NCBI RefSeq assembly: GCF_000430545.1
Contig: NZ_KE387163.1
Location: 124,001-188,000 of the forward strand
Length of the DNA: 64,000 bases
DNA from: Tenacibaculum ovolyticum DSM 18103
GTDB taxonomy: Bacteria; Bacteroidota; Bacteroidia; Flavobacteriales; Flavobacteriaceae
Direction: 5' to 3'
Made by a program: the position numbers and the translations under genes. How positions within the stretch are numbered: the first letter of the stretch is position 1; each line of letters begins with the position of its first letter. Positions 56,178 through 62,970 of the stretch are shown one piece after another. A model generated the notes under the pieces. It saw only the letters and a program-made list of their open reading frames with translations. It was not told where the DNA came from and made no database searches.

Positions 56178-57377
56178 ATGAAAAAATTACCTGTAACTGT
56201 ATTAAGTGGTTTTCTAGGAGCCGGAAAAACAACATTACTAAATCATATATTACATAATAAAGAAGGCTTAAAAGTAGCTGTGATTGTAAATGATATGAGT
56301 GAAGTGAATATTGATGCTCAATTCATTGAAAATGAAAATGCACTCTCTAGAACTGAAGAAAAACTAGTAGAAATGTCTAACGGATGTATTTGCTGTACAC
56401 TTCGTGAAGATCTTATGGTAGAGGTAGAAAAACTAGCATTACAGAACAAATTTGATTATCTTTTAATAGAAAGTACTGGTATAAGTGAGCCAGTACCAGT
56501 AGCGCAAACGTTTACTTTTGAAAGTGAGGATGGTAAAATAGATTTAAGCCGATTTAGTTATATAGATAATATGATAACAGTGGTTGATGCTTTTAACTTC
56601 TTAAAAGATTTTTCGAGTTCAGATTATTTAGCGACAAGAGAGCTTACTAATATTGATGGTGATGATAGAACTATTGTAAATTTATTAACCGATCAAATTG
56701 AATTTGCAAACGTTATTATAATTAATAAAATTGATTTAGTAACCAATGAACAAGTAGCAGAACTGCGAGCTATTATTAAAAAGTTAAACCCTGAAGCTCG
56801 AATTATTTCGACTAAAAATTCTAAAATTAAACTAGAAAATGTGTTAAACACAGGGTTATTTAATTATGAAAAAGCAGAAGCTTCTGCTGGTTGGATAAAA
56901 GAACTGGAAAACGAACACGTGCCTGAAACCGAAGAGTTTGGTATAAGTTCTTTTGTTTATAAAAGTAAAAAACCATTTCACCCTGAGCGTTTTTTAAACT
57001 ATCTAAATCAAAGTTTTCCTCAAAATGTTATTAGGAGCAAAGGGCTGTTTTGGTTGGCTTCAAGATCTAATCAAGCAATATCATGGAGTTCAGCAGGTGG
57101 TTCTTGTAAAGCAGATCCGGCTGGAGTTTGGTGGGCATCTATGCCATTTCAAGAAAGAATTAATTACGCTTCTTTTAATGATAACAAAGACGGTATTGAG
57201 TCGGATTGGGATGTTCTTTTTGGTGATCGAAAAATAGAGTTAGTCTTTATTGGTCAACTTTTAAATAAAGAGAAAATGATCATTGAATTGAATGAATGTT
57301 TACTTACCAATAAAGAAATTCAGTTATGGAAAGATAAATCTTTTTCACAGGCTGATAAATGGCCAATTGCTATATAA
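56178..57377 (+). CDS. COG0523 G3E GTPase, probable zinc metallochaperone
   Basis: 399 residues: Walker [10 protein letters not shown] (11-19), [14 protein letters not shown], the metal site CICC in [11 protein letters not shown] (about 70-73), [17 protein letters not shown], and a CobW_C domain ending with [20 protein letters not shown] and WWASMP. All GTPase motifs are present, unlike the short paralogue at 38673. Zur-regulated members deliver zinc to essential enzymes during starvation. It is last in the operon; a broken copy of its last third lies at 35779-36309. Confidence 0.92.
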   Translation: MKKLPVTVLSGFLGAGKTTLLNHILHNKEGLKVAVIVNDMSEVNIDAQFIENENALSRTEEKLVEMSNGCICCTLREDLMVEVEKLALQNKFDYLLIESTGISEPVPVAQTFTFESEDGKIDLSRFSYIDNMITVVDAFNFLKDFSSSDYLATRELTNIDGDDRTIVNLLTDQIEFANVIIINKIDLVTNEQVAELRAIIKKLNPEARIISTKNSKIKLENVLNTGLFNYEKAEASAGWIKELENEHVPETEEFGISSFVYKSKKPFHPERFLNYLNQSFPQNVIRSKGLFWLASRSNQAISWSSAGGSCKADPAGVWWASMPFQERINYASFNDNKDGIESDWDVLFGDRKIELVFIGQLLNKEKMIIELNECLLTNKEIQLWKDKSFSQADKWPIAI

Positions 57378-57486
57378 AATAGGGCACTTATAAAAGTAAA
57401 ATATTTTAAACTCTTGTTTAGTAATATTTTAAATGGTATTTCACAGGCGTTTTTGAATTATAATAATGCAAAAATAAAGATTATTT

Positions 57487-57516
57487 TGTTTATTTAGTAA
57501 GTAAGTGTATATTTGT
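57487..57516 (+). promoter_or_regulatory. promoter of the deoxyribosyltransferase-like gene
   Basis: TTG (57487-57489), exactly 19 bases, TATATTTG (57509-57516): a full consensus promoter with a leader of about 28 bases to the ATG at 57550. It shows this gene is not part of the zinc operon. Confidence 0.75.
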
Positions 57517-57549
57517 GTTATAAATACGCAAAACATACATTTACTTAAT

Positions 57550-58026
57550 ATGGAAGAGATTAAACCGCCGAATAATATAGGGATAACTAAGAATTTAAGT
57601 GTTTTTTTAGCAGGTAGTATTGAAATGGATAAAGCTGAAAATTGGCAGCATACAATTATTCAACATTTTAATAAAGAAACAATTACATTTTACAATCCTA
57701 GAAGAGACAGTTGGGATGCCACTTGGAAACAAGAGATTAAGAATCCTAAATTTAAGGAGCAAGTAGTATGGGAATTAGATGCATTGGAGCAATCTGATAT
57801 AATTGTAATGTATTTTGATCCTTTAACTAAATCTCCAATCTCATTATTAGAACTCGGGCTTTATGCTAAAAGTAAAAAAATGATAGTTTGTTGTCCTGAA
57901 GGTTTCTGGAGAAAAGGAAATGTAGATATTATATGTGAACGTTACGAAATACAGCAAGTACAAAACTTAAATGCTTTAATCAACTGTATAAAAGTTAGTC
58001 TTAATAATAATGCAAATGATTCTTAG
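57550..58026 (+). CDS. nucleoside 2-deoxyribosyltransferase-like protein
   Basis: 158 residues from MEEIKPP. Features: SVFLAGSIEMDKAENWQ, FYNPRRDSWDATWKQ, WELDALEQSDIIVMYFDP and SLLELGLYAKSKKMIVCCP, the catalytic-loop order of the Nuc_deoxyri_tr2 family, which cleaves or exchanges bases on deoxynucleosides. An upstream GTG frame extension would include the -7 box and is rejected. Adjacent to the dif-like site and prophage, but with its own promoter. Confidence 0.78.
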   Translation: MEEIKPPNNIGITKNLSVFLAGSIEMDKAENWQHTIIQHFNKETITFYNPRRDSWDATWKQEIKNPKFKEQVVWELDALEQSDIIVMYFDPLTKSPISLLELGLYAKSKKMIVCCPEGFWRKGNVDIICERYEIQQVQNLNALINCIKVSLNNNANDS

Positions 58027-58124
58027 TTGAGTTTGAACCATTAAAGATAAAGAAATAGAGGACGTATTTAAGTACAATAAAAATATGTAAAAAGTATTTT
58101 ATTTTTTACTTTACAAAAAACTCT

Positions 58125-58152
58125 ATTTAACATAATATTAATTATGAAACAA
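58125..58152 (-). other. dif: dif/att-like Xer recombination site
   Basis: A 28-bp site read on the plus strand as ATTTAACATAA - TATTAA - TTATGAAACAA. On the minus strand the XerD-type arm is TTATGTTAAAT, identical to the E. coli dif XerD arm, the inner XerC-arm bases (CATAA) also match, and the 6-bp centre has the right length. It lies at the left edge of the prophage-like operon, where an Xer-integrated phage would have its junction. It could be the host dif itself. Confidence 0.7.
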
Positions 58153-58504
58153 ATAAAAAACGCTACTCAAAAAAGAATGCGCTTTCATCAATGCCTTATA
58201 AACCAATGCTTATAGTACAATTTTAAGGGTCAGAATTTCAATGAACTTGATTAATATTAAGGCAAACATAATGTTTTTTTTTTGATTCCTAAAATATAGC
58301 TTTAAATCACTCTTGTACATTCTTCGGAAATGAAGAACCAAATTTCCATCGCAGATGGGTTACTTTTCTTTTAATTGCAAATTTCCTTTTTTCCGAAAAA
58401 AAGAAAGCAAAACCGCGCTATCTTTCAGCATAAAGTTTTCCTTAACTTTATTCGAGCTAAAACAGTTATTACTTAAATAGTTTAGTGATTTGCTTTTTTT
58501 GGGC
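58153..58504. other. non-coding region between the dif-like site and the prophage terminator
   Basis: About 350 bp with no gene I can support. It starts with a 23-codon frame (ATGAAACAAATAAAAAACG) that begins inside the site and looks fortuitous. A slightly GC-richer patch (AAAACCGCGCTATCTTTCAGC, about 58410) stands out. It may hold phage replication or integration signals. Confidence 0.35.
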
Positions 58505-58536
58505 AAAAAAAAAGCCTCTGAGTTTAGAGGCTTTTT
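58505..58536 (-). terminator. terminator of the prophage operon
   Basis: Stem AAAGCCTCT / AGAGGCTTT with loop GAGTTT. On the minus strand it is followed by about ten Ts, placing it at the end of the leftward operon. Confidence 0.85.
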
Positions 58537-58585
58537 AATTTATTTTTTCTTACTACATAATTTCTAGGTTTTAATTATTACAATT

Positions 58586-58984
58586 TTAAGCCTCAGGTCT
58601 TGGCGGTGGCATCATTGGTGGAACTGGCTCAACATCTTTAAAAACAGAAACAAATTCATCACCGATATGCGTTAATTTCAATCCATTAAAATGCACAGAA
58701 CCAACTGGCAAAGGTGTAACTAACTTATTAAAGAGTATGTTTTCAAATTTGTTTGAAGTTCTAAAATTTAGACCGACAAAATCACTAGTACCATCTGAGT
58801 AGTCCACAACAGCTTGAAGAAACATATTACCCTCTGTTAACAAATTTACACAAGCTAAAGTACCTAGTAAATATTGGTTAGGTTTTAACATATTTTGTAC
58901 ATCTCCTAGACCAGTTGCACGAAAAAATGAGAAAGGCTCTACCTTAAAAGTAGTACCATTTAATTCAATTATTTTACTTGACAT
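58586..58984 (-). CDS. prophage protein of unknown function, proline-rich C-terminus
   Basis: 132 residues, last gene of the operon. It is beta-rich without a membrane span or signal and ends with a proline run, VEPVPPMMPPPRPEA. A soluble, late-operon protein with a proline tail could be a vertex or host-contact protein, but nothing identifies it. Its start overlaps the previous stop by 1 bp. Confidence 0.6.
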   Translation of the reverse strand: MSSKIIELNGTTFKVEPFSFFRATGLGDVQNMLKPNQYLLGTLACVNLLTEGNMFLQAVVDYSDGTSDFVGLNFRTSNKFENILFNKLVTPLPVGSVHFNGLKLTHIGDEFVSVFKDVEPVPPMMPPPRPEA

Positions 58985-59160
58985 TATTTATTGTTTTTAT
59001 TTGCAATTCTTTGACACAACTCCGTTGGTAAATAGAAATTATTTTCTGATTTATATTTTATTTTATTTATTAGAAGTAACACGATAAGTATCAGAATTAA
59101 AATTAAAAACAAGAAACAAAATATTGAAAACATTATCAAAAGAGCTGTAATTACATTCAT
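58984..59160 (-). CDS. 58-residue single-span prophage membrane protein
   Basis: Begins MNVITALLIMFSIFCFLFLI; a very hydrophobic helix covers residues 4-32, then a basic NKIKYKSENN and a short polar tail. Stop and next start overlap (TAATG). It is preferred over another frame of similar length because it has the operon's spacing and a regular membrane-protein composition. Possible virion membrane protein or holin. Confidence 0.6.
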   Translation of the reverse strand: MNVITALLIMFSIFCFLFLILILILIVLLLINKIKYKSENNFYLPTELCQRIANKNNK

Positions 59161-59165
59161 TGCTA

Positions 59166-59321
59166 TTAGTTTTTACGTTCGTTTTTACTTCTTTTATATT
59201 TATACATCTCAGCAATAGCAAGGAATACAACGTATACCACCATTGGTAAAGGGGTATTTTCAACAACACTACCAACGACCCCAACGGATGCGGTAAAACT
59301 GTTTATCATTAGATTATTCAT
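59166..59321 (-). CDS. 51-residue single-span prophage membrane protein
   Basis: MNNLMINSFTASVGVVGSVV, then ENTPLPMVVYVVFLAIAEMY (span) and a basic YKRSKNERKN tail. The gap to the next gene is 5 bp. A competing frame at 59063-59284 has poor composition and crosses two genes of this operon. Candidate holin or internal-membrane virion protein. Confidence 0.6.
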   Translation of the reverse strand: MNNLMINSFTASVGVVGSVVENTPLPMVVYVVFLAIAEMYKYKRSKNERKN

Positions 59322-59357
59322 TTATTTATATATATTTGGGGTTAAAATTTAAAAAAT

Positions 59358-59465
59358 ATGACGGGAGCAACTTTTATAATTATAATATCTGTAATAACAA
59401 TAACTATAACATTCATTTTAGGGTTCTATTTAGGAAAGATATCGGGAGCTAAAGAACGCAAGTGA
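59358..59465 (+). CDS. possible 35-residue membrane peptide on the opposite strand
   Basis: MTGATFIIIISVITITITFI, then LGFYLGKISGAKERK: an ideal short membrane span with a basic end. It is on the plus strand, opposite to the operon, and overlaps the 3' end of the annexin-like gene by 40 bp. No promoter is evident. It may be chance. Confidence 0.3.
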   Translation: MTGATFIIIISVITITITFILGFYLGKISGAKERK

Positions 59466-59863
59466 GCCAATTCATGAGGCTCTAACTCAGCATTTAACCA
59501 ACCAAATAAATCAATCTCATGACCATTACTGAAAATAGAATCATCAGTCCAAACACCTAACTCATGCCAATACATTCTTTGACCAAAAGCATTGTAAACC
59601 TTAGAAAAATTTGAAGAAGAAACACCTTGTAATAAATCATATATCTTTTCTTCATCAGTACCTGGTCTACCCATTGAATTATACAAACCCTCAGCGACAC
59701 TCTTTGCTTCTACATCAGTATAAGTCGAACCACTTTCAGACAAATTCTTATAAATTGTCTCCGTTTTTCTTTTAAAATAATCAAAAGCAAATCTTACAAC
59801 AACAACTAAAAGCAATATAACACCCCCATAAAAGAGGGCATTATTTTTTAAAAATTGTTTCAT
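59426..59863 (-). CDS. membrane-anchored prophage protein with annexin-like helical motif
   Basis: 145 residues: a span at about 9-28, a polar linker, and a helical segment MGRPGTDEEKIYDLLQGVSS...VYNAFGQRMY (about 66-100) whose GxGTDE-xxIxxLL pattern resembles an annexin repeat. The end, LNAELEPHELAHLRSLAPDIF, contains HELAH by chance of composition; no other metalloprotease feature supports a peptidase. Its start overlaps the M15 gene stop by 1 bp. Confidence 0.6.
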   Translation of the reverse strand: MKQFLKNNALFYGGVILLLVVVVRFAFDYFKRKTETIYKNLSESGSTYTDVEAKSVAEGLYNSMGRPGTDEEKIYDLLQGVSSSNFSKVYNAFGQRMYWHELGVWTDDSIFSNGHEIDLFGWLNAELEPHELAHLRSLAPDIFPK

Positions 59864-60507
59864 TATTTTCTGTCTTTAAATTTAAAGAATAGACCGACCG
59901 CAGAGAGTACAACTCCTATTATACCTAGCACCACCGTCGTACTTATAGACATGGATTTTTTTTTTAATTCTGAATCTTCCGACCCAGTCCAAAAATAATA
60001 CCCACCTCCTACTTTTGCATCTCTTACATCAATATGGATAAAACCATCTTTTTCATAGATACCAAAGGCATTAACTCCAGCAGCTCGCAAACGTTTGTAC
60101 AATTCGTTCTTTTCTTCTAATGCGGTTTTTAGTAATTCAACCAAACCAACACCTTTTAAATCTAAGGCTTTAGCATAAAAATGTTGACTATCACCTGAAC
60201 GACCTTTGTGAATTTCCCAACGATAACTTCTAAAAGAAGAAGTAACTGTAATTGGTTTACCGAGTACATCTCTTAAGATTTGAAAAGCTTTAATTACTCG
60301 GTTGTCTATGGGGATATAAGCGAATAAATTCTTTTCTTCTTGAGTTACAAAACTTGACTTTCTTAGTTCACCTAGTGTTAGATTTTTTGTTATTTGACGA
60401 CTGTCATCAAAACGAATAGGTGTATTTGTCGGATGCGCGAAATAATGCTTTTGTACATACTTACCGTATGATTCTTGGTAAGGTGATTTATTAAGTATTT
60501 CAGACAT
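59863..60507 (-). CDS. M15-family D,D-/L,D-carboxypeptidase-like lysin with C-terminal membrane anchor
   Basis: 214 residues. The Peptidase_M15_3 zinc site is complete: SQHFYAKALD (H109, D116) and FIHIDVRD (H158, D160). A predicted membrane span (about 188-209) and a basic tail KFKDRK follow. Cleaves peptidoglycan cross-peptides, for entry or release. An anchored lysin without a signal peptide suits incorporation into a virion membrane. Confidence 0.88.
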   Translation of the reverse strand: MSEILNKSPYQESYGKYVQKHYFAHPTNTPIRFDDSRQITKNLTLGELRKSSFVTQEEKNLFAYIPIDNRVIKAFQILRDVLGKPITVTSSFRSYRWEIHKGRSGDSQHFYAKALDLKGVGLVELLKTALEEKNELYKRLRAAGVNAFGIYEKDGFIHIDVRDAKVGGGYYFWTGSEDSELKKKSMSISTTVVLGIIGVVLSAVGLFFKFKDRK

Positions 60508-60509
60508 AA

Positions 60510-60713
60510 TTATTCTGTTTTAAGTTCATCACTAGGCGCATCTTTTACACCCCATATCTTTTTACGTTCTACTTCAAAAGCTTGTAAATGTCTCATTGAA
60601 GCTGAAAAGGTTTCCATACCTCGTTCCATCTTTAAACCAAAGCTTAAAACCCTTGAAACATATTTACCCGCTGATAAGATTGCTTTTGTAAAACCTACTT
60701 TCTTTTTCAACAT
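60510..60713 (-). CDS. 67-residue basic prophage protein
   Basis: Begins MLKKKVGFTKAILSAGKYVS and has amphipathic helices, but no clear membrane span, and the sequence SFGLKMERGMETFSASMRHL. Its ATG overlaps the previous gene's stop by 1 bp, and it sits 2 bp before the lysin. Unknown; perhaps a small structural protein. Confidence 0.55.
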   Translation of the reverse strand: MLKKKVGFTKAILSAGKYVSRVLSFGLKMERGMETFSASMRHLQAFEVERKKIWGVKDAPSDELKTE

Positions 60714-61138
60714 TATCTTCTAGTTTTAAATTGCTTGGAATTCTTTGCTCTTTGCTTCAAGGCATCACTGTTTAAATGCCCACAATAACCGCCATTTTTA
60801 GACTTGGTCGAAATAGTAATATTATGCTTCTTCAAATAAGCTTTACCCTCTTTAACATTATAATAAGCGTATTCTTTTCGCTCTAAAAATGTAACAGTAT
60901 TAAAGATTTTAAACTTCAACCAAATAGCACCGCCATCTTTATCAACAATAGGACTCGCACCGTGCTGAAATCCACTAACCTTTATTAACTGACCTAGTGT
61001 ATTAACAAACCAACCACTAACAGCGAAAGCACCATTTAAAGGTCTAACCGTACCTTTATCACTTGTAAACCCCTTTGAATCAAATTTGCTTAAAGAAGCA
61101 CCACCATATTTCTTACCTTTTTTATATCTGAAAGCCAT
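60713..61138 (-). CDS. prophage protein of unknown function, strongly basic
   Basis: 141 residues beginning MAFRYKKGKKYGGASLSKFD, with a central beta-rich part (WFVNTLGQLIKVSGFQHG, IWLKFKIFNTVTF) and a basic C-terminus RAKNSKQFKTRR. Both ends could contact packaged DNA. A minor capsid or vertex protein is conceivable. It starts 1 bp after the preceding stop. Confidence 0.55.
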   Translation of the reverse strand: MAFRYKKGKKYGGASLSKFDSKGFTSDKGTVRPLNGAFAVSGWFVNTLGQLIKVSGFQHGASPIVDKDGGAIWLKFKIFNTVTFLERKEYAYYNVKEGKAYLKKHNITISTKSKNGGYCGHLNSDALKQRAKNSKQFKTRR

Positions 61139-61139
61139 A

Positions 61140-61286
61140 TTAAAATTTATTTGTTTTAGGTCTATTACTCAAATAAGAATAAATAAACACGATTAATACT
61201 AGAGGCAACGCAAACCAACCGTAAACTGGAATACCCAACCATTTTTTTGTTAAGAAAGCTTTAGCTTTTAGCCAAAATTCTTTCAT
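61140..61286 (-). CDS. 48-residue single-span prophage membrane protein
   Basis: MKEFWLKAKAFLTKKWLGIP, then VYGWFALPLVLIVFIYSYLS and a basic end NRPKTNKF. The span is about residues 20-40. It fills the gap between two longer genes with 1 bp to spare on one side and 22 on the other. Confidence 0.65.
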   Translation of the reverse strand: MKEFWLKAKAFLTKKWLGIPVYGWFALPLVLIVFIYSYLSNRPKTNKF

Positions 61287-61308
61287 TTTCTCTTTAAATT
61301 TTTCCACT

Positions 61309-62103
61309 TTATTTCTTCTTTAATTTTTTCCAAATCCATCTTAAACCTAGACCAACTGCAACAATAATTACAACTACTATAACCACGTACCAAGGTGATT
61401 TATAAATATCGTCCGCATTGCCATTTTTATCAGTTCCTAGATATTCACTATCAGTTGGCAATAGTACATGCGGAGCAACAGTAGTTGTAGTTATCGTTTG
61501 AGGTATCTTTGATGGTTTTACAGATGTAACAACATGTTTAGGAGATTTAGCCGAATAAACCATAGATGGTGAATTAGGTATAAAACTATGTGTAAAACGT
61601 ACGTTTTTATAAGATGTAATACCCGATGTACGAATATTAAAAACCACCGAATTCATATCAAACAAACCAGAGTAAGATTGTCTAAACTCGTTTAAATATT
61701 CAGTTAACAATTCAAACATTAAAATAGAACGTTTGCGACTATTAGTTGAACTTTGTGTTTTAGCTACATTCTTTCTATACTGACTATCAGCAACTATATA
61801 TTTATCAAAAGCGGTTAAATCTGATGTTCGCAACTGATTACCTTTTAGATATTTTTTTACGCCATAATCAATGATAGTTTTAACTTCATTCCTTGTACGT
61901 GTTTCTACAGTACTCCACTTGTCGGGCCCTATACCTAAAGAATTCAAAATTTTTGAAGCCCCCGGAACAAAAGAATTCAAAGTACTATAAGCTGACTCCT
62001 CAAAAGTTGTACCACCGCTAATAGAAGAAATAGGTGTACTCCATGCGGGATTCAAACCGCCACCTCCATAAGGTTCACGGATATTTAAATCGTATTTTAT
62101 CAT
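61309..62103 (-). CDS. prophage protein with C-terminal membrane anchor
   Basis: 264 residues from the ATG at 62103 (MIKYDLNIREPYGGGG). A longer frame from 62178 would overlap the capsid candidate by 62 bp, and its first 25 residues look random. The body is helical, with GASKILNSLGIGPDKWSTVETRTRNEV, a threonine-rich stretch (QTITTTTVAP), and a final span (about 238-256) with WKKLKKK. Likely a minor structural or spike-anchoring protein. 13 bp after the capsid candidate. Confidence 0.6.
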   Translation of the reverse strand: MIKYDLNIREPYGGGGLNPAWSTPISSISGGTTFEESAYSTLNSFVPGASKILNSLGIGPDKWSTVETRTRNEVKTIIDYGVKKYLKGNQLRTSDLTAFDKYIVADSQYRKNVAKTQSSTNSRKRSILMFELLTEYLNEFRQSYSGLFDMNSVVFNIRTSGITSYKNVRFTHSFIPNSPSMVYSAKSPKHVVTSVKPSKIPQTITTTTVAPHVLLPTDSEYLGTDKNGNADDIYKSPWYVVIVVVIIVAVGLGLRWIWKKLKKK

Positions 62104-62116
62104 ATAAAAAGGGGGT

Positions 62117-62875
62117 TTAATATGGTGTGTTAACCATGTAATACTTAATATCTTTTCTAGGCTCAGACTCATCTTCAAAAGTCACCGAATCAAGGTTTCG
62201 AACATCTAAGACAATACATTTTAAAAAACCATAAATTGGATCTTCTGTCTTATCATAACCAATTACACCATGGTCATCAATAGCCTTGTGTTTTAAAGAT
62301 TCAGCATCTAAAATCTGCTTTTTTCCATTTCTTTTGATTTCTATTTCTGTAGGGATACTATCAATAGGGATGATAATAAACTGACCATCAACAAAAGAAA
62401 CCTCTTCCTCATTTCGGTCAGCATTATATGTTTTTTCAGAAATAACATAAGGGAATGGAGAATCATTTAAACCTCCAAATATTAACATTGAAGAATCTTG
62501 AATACTAGAAAGAGAAGATAAACCAATATCAACCGTATCATTTTGAGCTAAAGCAATTTCACCACCGTAAGCAACATCAATTACAGCTTGCTCAATAACA
62601 TCTACTGGTTGATTAGCTGCATTAGAGCCTTCTTTTACAGAAAAAATCTTAATAGCTCTACCAGTTGTTAAAGCTTCTATTTTATTCTGAGCCTCTAAAA
62701 CCATACCTACAGATAAAGGATTAAATAATTTTTGATCGTCCACATCTTGACGACTAATCTCAACTTTAAGTAAAGCATCTGGAGATACATTTTTAAGTAA
62801 AACTAATTGAGGCTCATTGCCTATTTTTACTTGATGTTTTAAGGATTTCAAACCACTTAAATCTGTTTTTTTCAT
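62117..62875 (-). CDS. candidate major capsid protein
   Basis: 252 residues with short alternating strands and few helices (DALLKVEISRQDV, AVIDVAYGGEIALAQNDTVDIG, FVDGQFIIIPIDSIPTEIEIKRNG). It is the first gene after Rep and the longest soluble structural-type protein, a position and size that suit a jelly-roll capsid protein of a small tailless phage. No sequence motif proves it. Confidence 0.5.
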   Translation of the reverse strand: MKKTDLSGLKSLKHQVKIGNEPQLVLLKNVSPDALLKVEISRQDVDDQKLFNPLSVGMVLEAQNKIEALTTGRAIKIFSVKEGSNAANQPVDVIEQAVIDVAYGGEIALAQNDTVDIGLSSLSSIQDSSMLIFGGLNDSPFPYVISEKTYNADRNEEEVSFVDGQFIIIPIDSIPTEIEIKRNGKKQILDAESLKHKAIDDHGVIGYDKTEDPIYGFLKCIVLDVRNLDSVTFEDESEPRKDIKYYMVNTPY

Positions 62876-62970
62876 TTTAATGTATTTAAATTATTGTTTT
62901 AATTCTGATACAAAAATGTGATAAACAGCGTTTTTACTGTAGACGTAGCGTCCACTGTATTTAAAAGTTT
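62876..62970 (-). promoter_or_regulatory. gap between rep and structural genes with hairpin and weak promoter
   Basis: A -7-like CATTTTTG (complement of 62911-62918) could drive the structural genes. A short hairpin GTAGACG-TAG-CGTCCAC (62939-62955, one G-U pair) stands out in GC content; it might be a nick-site hairpin or attenuator. Confidence 0.4.

Noticed and set aside
57505..57549. Upstream GTG start for the deoxyribosyltransferase-like gene
   Set aside because: The -7 box TATATTTG is inside that extension, so it would not be transcribed.
58153..58215. 23-codon frame starting in the dif-like site
   Set aside because: Too short, no promoter, composition unremarkable.
59063..59284. 73-codon minus-strand frame in the prophage
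   Set aside because: It crosses two better small genes (58984-59160 and 59166-59321) that fit the operon spacing and have membrane-protein composition; this frame does not.
59426..59500. HELAH in the annexin-like prophage protein as a metalloprotease site
   Set aside because: It is a few residues from the C-terminus with no room for a third ligand or protease fold.
62104..62178. Longer start for the prophage gene ending at 61309
   Set aside because: The extra 25 residues lie inside the capsid-candidate gene in another frame and look random; the ATG at 62103 gives a 13-bp gap.
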